Positions 25,288 through 33,472 of a DNA stretch of 62,924 nt are shown here, piece by piece. The notes beneath the pieces were generated by a model. That model saw nothing but the letters and a program-made list of their open reading frames with translations. It was not told the origin of the DNA and made no database searches. The stretch lies in NCBI RefSeq assembly GCF_012395835.1, contig NZ_JAAZSQ010000023.1, forward strand, positions 277-63,200, given 5' to 3'. The number at the start of each line of letters is the position of its first letter. Position 1 is the first letter of the stretch. The position numbers and the translations under genes were made by a program. The DNA is from Arthrobacter mobilis. Lineage in GTDB: Bacteria; Actinomycetota; Actinomycetes; Actinomycetales; Micrococcaceae.

Positions 25288-26925
25288 TTATGCGAGGTCG
25301 TTGTCGTAGGCGTACGCTGCGGCTGCGGTCCGTGATGACAGACCGAGCTTGGTAAGGATATTGCTAATGTGGCGGGAGACCGTCTTTTCGCTGATCACCA
25401 AGGAATTCGCGATCTCGCGGTTGGTCACACCGGTAGCTACGAGCCGGAGCACCTCAGCCTCGCGCGCACTCAAGCCGCCTGGAGTCCGTGCGGCCGAACG
25501 TCTTGAGACTTCCGCGATCTCCCTCAGGTCAGGTGCCGCCCCCAGCTGCTCAAAGACGTGAGCCGCCGCGTCGAGTTCCATTTCCGCGGTGTCATGGTCC
25601 CCGAGCGCATGGTAAGCGCGGGCCATGATCACACGGAGCCTTGCCCCTTCATAGGGAGCCTCCACCTCCTGCCACGCCAACCAGGCCGCTCGCAATGTGG
25701 CGCAGGCGGGCGTGTAGTCGCCTTCGTTGACGAGTATCATGCCGTGGACCGATCCAGCCATGGCCTGCAAGTACGGGGAGCCGAACTGTTCGGCAAGCTC
25801 AGACAAATCCTGTGCCGCCAACTTGGCCCCGTTCCTATCGCCTGCTGCCAGCGCGATCGGGACGTACGCTGCTAGGATTTTCGACCGCTCGACCGGACCC
25901 TCTGCGGCATCTGACAACACCCGGCGGATCGCCGCATATGCATCTTGTGTGTGGCCTTGGGCCAGTCGCAGCAGGGCCAGACCCGGGTGCATATTGTGCC
26001 CGTAGGCTGCGGCCTCGCGATAAGCGTCCTCAGCATCGGCGTACTTGCCCCGCAGGCGGAGGATCTCCGCCCGCTGGTATTGGGCCATTCCCATGACCGG
26101 GTTCCCAGGCTGTGCCGAAAGATGCTCACAGGCGCGATGTATTTCGACCATCGCGTCCTCCCATTGCCCGTGCAGCTGCATGATCTCCGATCGGTGCACA
26201 AGACACTGACCCCGGTATGGCTTAAGGCCTTGCTGCTTTGAGCACCATTGGCTCAAAGCAGCCGTCCATTCCTGGGCACGGCCCAGGTCGAAGATGTCCC
26301 GGCATGCCAGGATCACGGCGCAGTAGACGATCCCGGCGGCGATCGGAGAAACGTCCCCGGTCGTCACACAGAGCATTGCCTCATCCAGCATGGCAACGCC
26401 GCGCGCCGCCTCCCCCATCGCGACCAGCGCCTGACCAAGGCCGAGCCGGCTGAGCGCTGTGAGATCGGCGTCGTCGAATTCATTGGCGATTGCCACGACC
26501 TTGCCGAAGATCTCACGGGCGGTGGCGGGGTCTTCGTGCAGAGCCTGCAGGCCGGCGGGAACCATCAGATATCCCTGCTCGACTGATCCCGGCAGCCTTT
26601 CGTCGACCAGCCGCTGAGCCCGGCCAAGCCATCCCCCACCACGGGCATGCTGGCCGCGCAGAATCAACGTGATTCCGAGCCAGAACGCGCACCGCACGGA
26701 CCTGCCGATTCCGCCCTGCCCCAGGAACGCCTGGTAGGCGCGCTCCAGATCCTCGACGGCGGCCTCGTCCCGGCCCGTGAGGTATGCGGCTACCCCGAGG
26801 CGTTCAAGATCGGCAGCCTCAAGAGGGCATGCACGGTCTGCGTCCGACAAGAATTGGTACGCGTCGTCCCAGGCATACTGTGCACAAGCTGCGCGGCCCC
26901 GCTCGATTGATTCTGTGATGGCCAT
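25288..26925 (-). CDS. TPR-containing LuxR-family transcriptional regulator
   Basis: 545 residues, ATG at 26925 with GAGAGG upstream. The first roughly 470 residues are tandem helical pairs of the tetratricopeptide type (for example [20 protein letters not shown]). The C-terminal 65 residues are a LuxR/GerE helix-turn-helix ([20 protein letters not shown], then [20 protein letters not shown]). There is no receiver domain and no visible ATPase motif, so it is a shortened MalT/LAL-like regulator. The first gene downstream is the inactive-looking hydrolase, a likely target or ligand-sensing partner. Confidence 0.9.
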   Translation of the reverse strand: MAITESIERGRAACAQYAWDDAYQFLSDADRACPLEAADLERLGVAAYLTGRDEAAVEDLERAYQAFLGQGGIGRSVRCAFWLGITLILRGQHARGGGWLGRAQRLVDERLPGSVEQGYLMVPAGLQALHEDPATAREIFGKVVAIANEFDDADLTALSRLGLGQALVAMGEAARGVAMLDEAMLCVTTGDVSPIAAGIVYCAVILACRDIFDLGRAQEWTAALSQWCSKQQGLKPYRGQCLVHRSEIMQLHGQWEDAMVEIHRACEHLSAQPGNPVMGMAQYQRAEILRLRGKYADAEDAYREAAAYGHNMHPGLALLRLAQGHTQDAYAAIRRVLSDAAEGPVERSKILAAYVPIALAAGDRNGAKLAAQDLSELAEQFGSPYLQAMAGSVHGMILVNEGDYTPACATLRAAWLAWQEVEAPYEGARLRVIMARAYHALGDHDTAEMELDAAAHVFEQLGAAPDLREIAEVSRRSAARTPGGLSAREAEVLRLVATGVTNREIANSLVISEKTVSRHISNILTKLGLSSRTAAAAYAYDNDLA

Positions 26926-27459
26926 GGTTGCCTCTCATCGAGGGCTCCATTTTACTTCCGGTGGACAGGCTGGAGGGGCTGCGCGTTGAAAACCTCCGCG
27001 TAGCTTTCATGGAGCCGACGATGGGCCAACGCAGGGCCGACGAAGAAGCAGGCCCGTGGATTACCGGTCAGCCGGCTCACCGCGCTGGCCGGAACCGAAC
27101 GCGAGAACATCCACGAGGCCACCCTGAAAAGGCGAACGCCGGCATCTGGTCCCCCGTCTCCACCACCGCCACGCGCAACCTGGATCCGCGCCGGGCCGGC
27201 GCCGGATCCGGGGTCTGCAACCCCACCCGCCAGGTGGGGGCCGTGCTCGCAGTGCCTCCGGCGCACTGCCGGAGGCACTGCACAGTGGCTTCGCCGCGGC
27301 GATGGCGCAGTCGCTGCTGCTGCCGGCCGTGACGGCGAGGCGGCCCCGGAACGCACCATTCAGTAAAGCGTTCTGCCGGCCAGGTGTTCCCGCCGGTCCG
27401 CCCGGCAGCAGGACACCCGCCGGGCAGCTGCCGCCTTCCGCGCTTTCCCGGTTTCCTGC
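26926..27459. other. Intergenic stretch, no gene seen
   Basis: About 530 bases between the divergent LuxR and MerR genes. Open frames on both strands have no coding-like composition and no ribosome sites. The only clear structure is the hairpin at 27250-27280. Confidence 0.5.
27250..27280. repeat. 13-bp perfect hairpin in gene-free DNA
   Basis: CAGTGCCTCCGGC (27250-27262) pairs perfectly with 27268-27280 around a GCACT loop. No T tract follows on either strand and no gene ends nearby, so a terminator of a lost gene or the end of a decayed element are both possible. Confidence 0.6.
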
Positions 27460-27491
27460 TTGACCTTGGAGCCTGCTCCAAGGTTTACGCT
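27460..27491 (+). promoter_or_regulatory. MerR-type metal-responsive promoter
   Basis: TTGACC (27460-27465) and TACGCT (27486-27491) are separated by 20 bases, longer than normal. A dyad ACCTTGGAGC / GCTCCAAGGT (27463-27472, 27475-27484) fills the spacer. This is the standard architecture of MerR-activated promoters, where the regulator untwists an overlong spacer when it binds metal. It precedes the MerR gene itself, so the whole MerR/Cys-rich peptide/reductase unit is probably metal-induced. Confidence 0.75.
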
Positions 27492-27497
27492 CGAACC

Positions 27498-27899
27498 ATG
27501 GCAGAGGTGCGGCAACGCCTGGTCCTGAGGGTCGGCGAACTCGCCAAGGCGGTGGGAATCTCCCCCGACGCGGTCCGCTACTACGAACACCTGGGCCTGC
27601 TCCAGCCCGCGGAACGCACGGCGGGGGGCTACCGGATGTATCCGGCCGGTGCCGTCGACCGGGTGCGTTTCATCCAGGGCTGCCAGCGGCTGGGGCTGCG
27701 GTTGGGCGACATCGCCGACCTGCTCGCGGTGCGGGACACCGGACGCTGCCCGTGCGAGCCGGCTGCTTCCCTGCTGCACCGGCGGATCGCCGAACTGGAC
27801 CGGGAACTGGCCCGGCTGGCCGCGCTGCGCGCCGACCTGGCGGCGATGGCCGACCGGCTCCCCGGAGGAAACTGCCCGGACCCCGCGCCGGGCACCTGA
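27498..27899 (+). CDS. MerR-family heavy-metal sensor
   Basis: 133 residues from the ATG at 27498; spacing from the promoter leaves only a very short leader. Winged helix at about 9-75 (VGELAKAVGISPDAVRYYEH, then GGYRMYPAGAVDRV), a metal-binding loop with DTGRCPCEP (Cys84, Cys86), a long dimerisation helix, and a C-terminal NCPD. The CPC loop at the start of the dimerisation helix, together with Cys62, is typical of the ZntR/CueR/MerR metal-sensing branch. Which metal cannot be told. It leads an operon with a cysteine-rich peptide and a thioredoxin-reductase-like enzyme. Confidence 0.88.
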   Translation: MAEVRQRLVLRVGELAKAVGISPDAVRYYEHLGLLQPAERTAGGYRMYPAGAVDRVRFIQGCQRLGLRLGDIADLLAVRDTGRCPCEPAASLLHRRIAELDRELARLAALRADLAAMADRLPGGNCPDPAPGT

Positions 27900-27934
27900 T
27901 GTCCGCTTCCGGACGAGGCAGGAGGTGAATTGTG

Positions 27935-28021
27935 ATGCGCACTGACCCGGAGTGTCCGTGCTGCGGCGACCCGCACTGCGACGGAAGCTGCTGCAACGGC
28001 AACTGCTGCGGCTGCTGCTGA
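27935..28021 (+). CDS. Tiny cysteine-rich metallothionein-like peptide (28 aa)
   Basis: A complete frame ATG...TGA with a near-perfect ribosome site AGGAGGTGA nine bases upstream (a GTG three bases earlier is also possible). The 28 residues contain 10 cysteines at 7, 9, 10, 15, 19, 20, 24, 25, 27 and 28 plus one His at 14, as CPCC, HC, SCC, NCC and GCC clusters; Gly, Asp and Asn fill the rest. There are no aromatic residues except none at all, as is usual for metallothioneins. It lies 35 bases after the CPC-type MerR gene and 68 bases before a thioredoxin-reductase-like gene. A role in binding soft metal ions in the cytosol is inferred from composition and context; no known family was recognised. 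Confidence 0.75.
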   Translation: MRTDPECPCCGDPHCDGSCCNGNCCGCC

Positions 28022-28089
28022 GCCCGAAGCCCGGGACCGGCAGCGGACACCCATTGATCTCCGCTGCCGGGAGCGGAAGGATGCAGAGC

Positions 28090-29067
28090 ATGAGCCAGGA
28101 AAAAATCATTATTGTCGGGTCCGGCCCCGCCGGCTACACCGCGGCCATCTACGCCGCCCGTGCCGGGCTGGCCCCGCGCGTCATCGCAGGCTCGGTCACC
28201 GCCGGCGGTGCGCTGATGAACACCACCGAGGTGGAAAACTTCCCCGGTTTCCCCGAGGGCATCCAGGGCCCGGACCTGATGGAGAACCTGCGGCAGCAGG
28301 CGGAGAAATTCGGCGCCGCCGTCGAGTACGACGACGCCTCCTCCGTCCAGCTCAAGGGCCACCTGAAGACGGTCACCACCATGGGCGGCAAAACCTACCA
28401 GGCCCCGGCCGTCATCCTCGCCACCGGCTCCGCCTACAAGGAACTCGGTCTGCCGGAGGAGAGGAAGTTCTCCGGGCACGGGGTGTCCTGGTGCGCCACC
28501 TGCGACGGCTTCTTCTTCCGCGACCAGGACATCGTGGTGGTCGGCGGCGGGGACTCGGCCATGGAAGAGGCGCTGTTCCTGACCCGGTTCGGCAAGTCCG
28601 TCACCGTCGTCGTCCGCCGCGATACCCTCCGGGCCTCCAAGATCATGGCCCAGCGTGCGCGGGACAACGAAAAGATCCGCTTCGAGTGGAACAGCGCCGT
28701 GACCGCCATCCACGGCGACGGCAAAGTCTCCGGGGTCACCCTGACCGACACTGTCGCCGGCACCACCCGCGAGCTGGCCGCCACCGGGATCTTCGTCGCC
28801 ATCGGCCACCTGCCGCGCACCGAACTGGTCGCCGGCCAGGTCGAGCTCGACGGCGAGGGCTATATCAAGGTCGCCGCGCCCACCACGCTGACCAATATCG
28901 ACGGCGTCTTCGCCTGCGGTGACGCCGTCGACCACCGCTACCGCCAGGCCATCACCGCCGCCGGCACCGGCTGCGCCGCGGCCCTGGACGCCGAGCGTTA
29001 CCTGGCCGCGCTGGAGGATTCGGACAGCATCGCCACCGCGCTCGTCCAAGAGGACACCCATGGCTGA
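28090..29067 (+). CDS. Thioredoxin-reductase-like FAD oxidoreductase
   Basis: 325 residues from the ATG at 28090 (GGAAGG nine bases upstream; an in-frame ATG at 28081 is possible). FAD motif [17 protein letters not shown] near 8-24, redox-active CATC near 137-140 within [14 protein letters not shown] motif [11 protein letters not shown] near 153, and a C-terminal [19 protein letters not shown]. This is the full thioredoxin reductase plan with the catalytic disulfide. No thioredoxin gene is adjacent. In this operon it more probably supplies reducing power for metal or metalloid detoxification or for the cysteine-rich peptide, in addition to or instead of the housekeeping role (inference). Confidence 0.92.
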   Translation: MSQEKIIIVGSGPAGYTAAIYAARAGLAPRVIAGSVTAGGALMNTTEVENFPGFPEGIQGPDLMENLRQQAEKFGAAVEYDDASSVQLKGHLKTVTTMGGKTYQAPAVILATGSAYKELGLPEERKFSGHGVSWCATCDGFFFRDQDIVVVGGGDSAMEEALFLTRFGKSVTVVVRRDTLRASKIMAQRARDNEKIRFEWNSAVTAIHGDGKVSGVTLTDTVAGTTRELAATGIFVAIGHLPRTELVAGQVELDGEGYIKVAAPTTLTNIDGVFACGDAVDHRYRQAITAAGTGCAAALDAERYLAALEDSDSIATALVQEDTHG

Positions 29068-29134
29068 GCACACCGGCCTCCCGGTTGCCGTCACCGGCGC
29101 CGGACACCGGAGGATCGTCGCGGAGGCAGCTTAG
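29060..29134 (+). pseudogene. Truncated start of a second flavoprotein gene
   Basis: An ATG at 29060 overlapping the reductase stop opens a frame of only 24 codons ([15 protein letters not shown], then HRRIVAEAA and TAG). The LPVAVTGAG part is the first strand and glycine turn of an FAD-binding Rossmann fold, as in ArsO-like flavoproteins that often follow a reductase gene in metal(loid) operons. Everything after the glycine turn has been deleted. The remaining peptide cannot fold as an enzyme. Confidence 0.5.
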
Positions 29135-29136
29135 CC

Positions 29137-29165
29137 GCTGCCCACCGGCCGTGCCGGCGGGCAGC
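29137..29165. terminator. Bidirectional hairpin terminator
   Basis: GCTGCCCACCGGC (29137-29149) pairs with 29153-29165 around a 3-base loop, with one mismatch. It separates the convergent metal-response operon and the SAP/Rho-N-like gene. Confidence 0.6.
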
Positions 29166-29173
29166 CGCCACGC

Positions 29174-29776
29174 TCAGGCGTCTTCCCGGCCCGGATTCTC
29201 CAGCCGGAAGAAGTTCGACTGCTGCCCGTCGCTGCGCTGTTCCTGGTAGATGAAGTTCAGCCCCCGCTCATCGAAGGTCTTGAACCACTCCTCCCAGCTC
29301 ACCTGGCGCAGGTCGCTGTTCTTGTCGCCGAAGTCGAACCGCAGCACGCCCAAGTGGCCGCCGTGCTCGGTGCCGCTGACCGTGGCCGGGACGGCATTGC
29401 GCTCTTCGGCCCACTGCTTGATGACCTCGTGGTGGGTAGTGACCAGGCTGCGTCCTTCCCGCTCCGGTTCCTGGTCCGGGGAGGTCACCTCCTGGGAATA
29501 CTTGAGCGAATCCGACATTTCCGGGCCCTTGCGGAGCTTTCCGCCGTCGGGGCCGGCGCCGACGTCCTCGGACCCACCCCCGCCGTCGGCGCTGCGCCCG
29601 GCACCTCCGCCGGCCTTGGCAAGGGCCTCGACCAGCTCTTCCTTGCGCATCCCGGAGGAGCCGCTGATGCCGGCGTCCTTCGCCTGCTGCCTCAGTTCGT
29701 CAACACTCAGGTCACGAAGCTCCGACTCGCTCACTTCGGGCGTGTTCGGAGTCTGGTTACCCGGTTCGTCAGCCAT
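29174..29776 (-). CDS. Rho-N/SAP-like domain protein, unknown function
   Basis: 200 residues, ATG at 29776 with GAAGGAGG upstream. Residues about 18-55 (LRDLSVDELRQQAKDAGISG, then MRKEELVEALAKAG) match the Rho-termination-factor N-terminal / SAP-like helix-extension-helix, a nucleic-acid-binding module often at the start of actinobacterial proteins of unknown role. A Gly-rich linker follows. The C-terminal half has EVIKQWAEERNAVPATV and a strand-rich end (HLGVLRFDFGDK, WEEWFKTFDERGLNFIYQE). It is monocistronic. Confidence 0.78.
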   Translation of the reverse strand: MADEPGNQTPNTPEVSESELRDLSVDELRQQAKDAGISGSSGMRKEELVEALAKAGGGAGRSADGGGGSEDVGAGPDGGKLRKGPEMSDSLKYSQEVTSPDQEPEREGRSLVTTHHEVIKQWAEERNAVPATVSGTEHGGHLGVLRFDFGDKNSDLRQVSWEEWFKTFDERGLNFIYQEQRSDGQQSNFFRLENPGREDA

Positions 29777-29965
29777 GAAAACCCTCCTTCGCGCTAGGTG
29801 GTGACGACTCTACTGCAGGAGGTGCGCCCCGGCTAGATGACCAGCTCCTGCCCCAAGGGCAGGTGCCAAGCATGCTTATGATGAAGACCGGCGGGCCGCA
29901 CCGGCTGCCCGGCAGGGAAACGGAAGGGACGGCGCCACCGGTACTGCAGGGCGAGGAACGGAACC

Positions 29966-30637
29966 ATGAGCGAAGGTCAGCGGAACCAGTACGCGCGGCT
30001 TGGCCGCGCCGAGGCTCTGGCCGCCAGCCTGGACCGGCCCATGGGCGTGCTCGGCGTCCTGTTCCTGTTCATAGTGCTGGCGCAGCTGCTGGCCACCGAC
30101 CCGGTGCTGCTGGCGGTGCTGGGCGTCATCGGGTGGTTCTTCTGGGCGGTTTTCGTCGCCGAGTTCCTGCTGCGGGCGTTCATCGCCGGTTTCCAGTGGA
30201 ATTTCTGGAAACGGAACTGGTGGCAGGTGCTGTTCCTGCTGGTTCCGTTCCTGCGCTTCTTCCGCACGCTGCAGGCACTGCGCCTGTGGCGGGTGGTACG
30301 GCTGGCGCGTTTCGGCGGGGTGCTCTCTGCAGGAGTGCGTGGTTCACGGTCGGCCGGCCGGCTGCTCACCGGCCGCATCGGCTGGCTTGTGGCGGTCACC
30401 GCCGTGGTGGTCCTGGTCTCGAGCCAGCTGCTGTACATCAGCGGCTCCTACACCAACTATGCGCAGGCCCTGCATGACGCGGCCATGTCCACGATCACCG
30501 GGGCCGAACTGGGCGCTGACGATGTCTTTGCCCGCCTGCTGCAGGTCCTGCTGGCGATCTACTCCGTGGTGGTCTTCGCAACGCTGGCCGGATCGCTGGG
30601 GGCTTATTTCCTCCGCGGCGACCGCGACGCCGGATAG
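29966..30637 (+). CDS. Ion-channel-like membrane protein without a K+ selectivity filter
   Basis: 223 residues, ATG at 29966 with GCGAGGAACGGA upstream. About six hydrophobic segments. The first four, with an Arg-spaced stretch (LRFFRTLQALRLWRVVRLAR, about 88-110), look like a voltage-sensor region. The last part (LHDAAMSTITGAELGADDVF, then a long helix) looks like pore helix plus inner helix of a 6TM potassium channel. The filter T(V/I)GYG is absent: the loop reads TITGAELG. It may therefore be a channel of other selectivity or a non-conducting relative. It is monocistronic with its own ribosome site. Confidence 0.75.
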   Translation: MSEGQRNQYARLGRAEALAASLDRPMGVLGVLFLFIVLAQLLATDPVLLAVLGVIGWFFWAVFVAEFLLRAFIAGFQWNFWKRNWWQVLFLLVPFLRFFRTLQALRLWRVVRLARFGGVLSAGVRGSRSAGRLLTGRIGWLVAVTAVVVLVSSQLLYISGSYTNYAQALHDAAMSTITGAELGADDVFARLLQVLLAIYSVVVFATLAGSLGAYFLRGDRDAG

Positions 30638-30675
30638 ACTCCGTGGCACCGCACACCCGGAATCCAGGAGAACCA

Positions 30676-31503
30676 ATGGCATCGCCGCGCTTGCCCGTCC
30701 GCCGCGAACAGATCACCGTCAACGGGACGGGCCTGTCCTACCTCACCTGCGGAGACCAGGGGGCCGGCCCGCACCTGCTCCTGCACGGCACCTTCTGGAG
30801 CCGGGTCTGGCAGCCGGTCATGCCCGGGTTGGCCGACCAGGCGCACTGCATCGCCCTGGACCTTCCGGGGTTCGGCCGAAGCGACGGCGAGCTCGGCGAG
30901 TCCGAAGCAACCGTCCCGGCACTGGCCGACACCGTCCTGCAGGCAGCCGATGCCCTCGGGCTGGACACCTTCGCGTTGGCCGGACACGACATCGGCGGCG
31001 GAATAGCCCAGCACCTGGCCGCCCGCAGCGGGAGGGTCAGCCGTATGGTCCTGATGAACTCGGTGATGTTCGACTCCTGGCCGGTTCCGGCAGTCGAACG
31101 GTTCCGCGACCCGGCGGTCCGCCGGGCCACCACCGCCGGAGAATTACGTGAGGGCCGCAGCCAGGCCACCCGGCGAGCGGTGGCCAGGGAACTGAGCAGC
31201 GAGGAACTGGCCGACTACCTCTCGCCCTGGGACAGCCCTGCCCGGGTCCGGTCCTGGATGGCTATGGCAGCAGCGGCCGACCAGCGCTACACCCTGGAAC
31301 TGCTTCCGGCGCTGAAGGCAGCGGCCGTCCCCACCCGGCTGATCTGGGGCCGCGACGACGAGTTCCAGAAAATTGGCTTCGCCCGCCGCTACGTCGAGGA
31401 AATTCCCGGCTCGGACCTCATCGAAGTGGCCGGCAAGCATATTCCAACCGAGGACTCACCGGACGATGTCACGGCGGCGATCCTCGAGCACCTCCGGTCC
31501 TGA
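30676..31503 (+). CDS. Alpha/beta hydrolase with Asp nucleophile (dehalogenase/epoxide-hydrolase type)
   Basis: 275 residues from the ATG at 30676 with CAGGAG upstream. HGTF oxyanion segment near 36, nucleophile elbow GHDIGGG near 108-114 with Asp in the Ser position, acid in IWGRDDEF near 228, and base in VAGKHIPTED near 257. An Asp-Asp-His triad is the mark of haloalkane dehalogenases and soluble epoxide hydrolases, which form an alkyl-enzyme ester on Asp. Substrate unknown. It starts 38 bases after the channel-like gene and could be co-transcribed. Confidence 0.85.
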   Translation: MASPRLPVRREQITVNGTGLSYLTCGDQGAGPHLLLHGTFWSRVWQPVMPGLADQAHCIALDLPGFGRSDGELGESEATVPALADTVLQAADALGLDTFALAGHDIGGGIAQHLAARSGRVSRMVLMNSVMFDSWPVPAVERFRDPAVRRATTAGELREGRSQATRRAVARELSSEELADYLSPWDSPARVRSWMAMAAAADQRYTLELLPALKAAAVPTRLIWGRDDEFQKIGFARRYVEEIPGSDLIEVAGKHIPTEDSPDDVTAAILEHLRS

Positions 31504-31592
31504 CCTGCAGCAATAGCCCTGCGGCCGGCCAGCCGCTAGCGTGGAAACCGCCGGGTTCTTCGCCCAGCGCCGCGACGCAGGAAGGCAGTGCC

Positions 31593-31835
31593 ATGACCGA
31601 GGTAAACGACGGCGACACCAGCGCCGAGGAAAGCTATCCGCCGCTGAACCCGGATCCGGTGGACCAGCGGGAGTCCCCGGAGTGGGGCCAGGCCGGGAAC
31701 ATCCGCGACAAACAGCAAACGCATGCCGGCGGCGCCGTGCCCCCGGCCTATATCGGCAGCGGGGACCCGGACGCCGGGACCAGGCCGGAAGACGCCGTCG
31801 ACGATTCGGAACAGTGGGACCAGCACGGCCGCTGA
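31593..31835 (+). CDS. Small acidic protein, unknown
   Basis: 80 residues, ATG at 31593 with GAAGGCAG upstream. Very hydrophilic, rich in Asp, Glu, Pro and Gly, with no predicted fold; composition like other short intrinsically disordered actinobacterial proteins. Codon use is normal for the window. It is convergent with the membrane-anchored gene at 31848. Confidence 0.6.
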   Translation: MTEVNDGDTSAEESYPPLNPDPVDQRESPEWGQAGNIRDKQQTHAGGAVPPAYIGSGDPDAGTRPEDAVDDSEQWDQHGR

Positions 31836-31847
31836 CCTGCCGGCCCG

Positions 31848-32780
31848 TCAGCCGCGTTGCCGATCCAGCCCGCAGGTCTGCCGGAAATCGGTGTTGAAGC
31901 GCCACCCCGGTGCCGCCGGCACGTATTCCGGGCACAGCCTGCCGCCCAGGTACACGGCCGCGTACTCGGGCTCCACGGAGTCGTCCTCGTACCGCATGAC
32001 CGGCACGAGCTCCCCTTCGGCGGGGATCCGCTGCAGGTGCTCACGGCCGTCCTCGAGCACTGTCATGTCCAGCCGGGGCCTGCAGACCTGCCCCTGCACG
32101 CTGGGCCACAGCTCCACCAGCAGCTGCTCTTCCTCACCGCGGGCAAGAGTGATCGTCCGCTGGGGAAAGAACGGATGCTGTTCGCCCCGGGCATCCGTGG
32201 TCCAGGCGCCGCTGCCGGTCTCCCCCACGCTGATGCCCAGCTCGATCGAGGGTACGACGCCGCCGGCTTCGGGAATGAGCCTCAGGAGCGTGCCCCGCCG
32301 GGGCTCGCTGCACTCGGACGCATCCCGGATGCCGGTGATGCGCACCGGGTCCTGGCGGTTTCCCTTCAGGGTCAGCAGGAAGCGCCTGTTGCCGGCGATG
32401 ATGCCGCCGCGGTCCTGGAGCCAGGCGGCCTGGTCCGGCACGTTCATCCGACCGAGCCGTTCCAGCTCGGCGGGGGAAAGCTTCACTTCCGGCGGCAACG
32501 TAACATCGCCCCAGGTATGTTCCGGAGAGGAGATGATCACGGTGACGGGCTCCCCGGTCTCCGAGGCGGTGCCGATCAGCCGGGTGAACAGCGGCTCCAG
32601 CCATCCGGTCAGGGCCGCTGCGGCCGCAGCCAGGACCACGGCGCCGACCCAGAGCAGGGGTTTTTGCCACAAGGGCACCTTCGGTTTGCCGTTCTCCGTC
32701 TTGCCGCCGGGGCCGCCGCCCCGCCCGGCATCTGTGGCCGGCACGGTGTCCCCTACTGCCTGCCCCACAAGCGCCGCCAC
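31848..32780 (-). CDS. Membrane-anchored protein, unknown function
   Basis: 310 residues from a GTG at 32780, overlapping the 3' end of the DUF1992 gene by 28 bases, so translation is probably coupled. A short cytosolic Gly/Lys-rich start, one membrane helix at about 39-63, and an extracytosolic part of about 245 residues rich in strands. That part holds four cysteines that could form two disulfides (SECSEPRR, GQVCRPRL, RLCPEYVP, QTCGLDRQ). No catalytic motif is recognised. Confidence 0.75.
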   Translation of the reverse strand: MAALVGQAVGDTVPATDAGRGGGPGGKTENGKPKVPLWQKPLLWVGAVVLAAAAAALTGWLEPLFTRLIGTASETGEPVTVIISSPEHTWGDVTLPPEVKLSPAELERLGRMNVPDQAAWLQDRGGIIAGNRRFLLTLKGNRQDPVRITGIRDASECSEPRRGTLLRLIPEAGGVVPSIELGISVGETGSGAWTTDARGEQHPFFPQRTITLARGEEEQLLVELWPSVQGQVCRPRLDMTVLEDGREHLQRIPAEGELVPVMRYEDDSVEPEYAAVYLGGRLCPEYVPAAPGWRFNTDFRQTCGLDRQRG

Positions 32781-33325
32781 CAGGGGCGCCTGGCCTCCGG
32801 TTCCGGTTCCGGAGCTGCGGCCGTGCGGGCCGCCCGGCGCTCTTGCCAGCGGGCCACTTCGCCCTCGACGTCGCGGGTCTTGGTGATCACGGGCGGGCCG
32901 CCCTGCAGCTGGCGGCGCGCGTCGATCACCCGTGCATTGAAGTCCTCGATGATCTCCCGGACCTGCTTTTCCGAGTACAGGGTGTCAAGGTAGTCATCCA
33001 GCTCAGCGTCCTCTTTGCGCAGCAGGATGGCTTTCGGGCCGATGCCGGTCAGGTTCTCCCGCTGGATCAGCCCTTTGATCCACCAGTCGGGGTCGTACCG
33101 TTCCCCCAGCCCGGGAATCGGCTTGCCGGCGTACTTCAGGTTGTCGAACTCCCCGCGCGCGATGGCATCCCGGATCAGGTAGTCGGCCCTGGAGGCGCTG
33201 TCGACCTTCCGGCGCCGTTCACGCAGATCCTCGTCCTCCTGACCGGCGCCCTTGGCGGTCCCGAAGGCGCGCAGTTCCGCGGCGCGCTCCAGCCGGCGCT
33301 CGTACTCGTCCGATGCCCTGCCCAT
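32753..33325 (-). CDS. DUF1992 (DnaJ-homologue subfamily C member 28-like) protein
   Basis: 190 residues from the ATG at 33325. The core motif is typical: ADYLIRDAIARGEFDNLKYA, then GKPIPGL and DPDWWIKGLIQRENL near 55-95. This defines the DUF1992 / conserved middle of DNAJC28-like proteins. A coiled-coil-like helix and a basic Trp-rich tail (RRPWWRRLWGRQ) end the protein. Its biochemical role is not known; it lacks a J domain. It forms an operon with the overlapping membrane-anchored gene. Confidence 0.85.
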   Translation of the reverse strand: MGRASDEYERRLERAAELRAFGTAKGAGQEDEDLRERRRKVDSASRADYLIRDAIARGEFDNLKYAGKPIPGLGERYDPDWWIKGLIQRENLTGIGPKAILLRKEDAELDDYLDTLYSEKQVREIIEDFNARVIDARRQLQGGPPVITKTRDVEGEVARWQERRAARTAAAPEPEPEARRPWWRRLWGRQ

Positions 33326-33437
33326 CACCCGCCACCGCCTCCAGCATGACCGGGAACCTGATCCATCAATTTTCCCAGTGCGGCCCGCCGGCGGCAACGG
33401 GGCATGGTTGCCTGTCCTCCGGAAGCGGCAACGCCGG

Positions 33438-33472
33438 TTGCCGGGCGGGTGGCAGTTGAATAGGTTGATGAC
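33438..33472 (+). promoter_or_regulatory. Leaderless-type promoter of the SGNH hydrolase gene
   Basis: TTGCCG (33438-33443), a 17-base spacer, TAGGTT (33461-33466) and then exactly six bases to the A of the ATG at 33473. No ribosome site is present. Transcription would start at or next to the start codon. Confidence 0.55.

Noticed and set aside
27250-27280. The 13-bp hairpin as a CRISPR or integron repeat
   Set aside because: It occurs once; no array, spacer pattern or integrase is present.
27952-28089. An upstream extension of the thioredoxin-reductase-like gene
   Set aside because: It overlaps the cysteine-rich peptide in another frame and starts with an unsupported TTG; the ribosome site and family start favour 28090.
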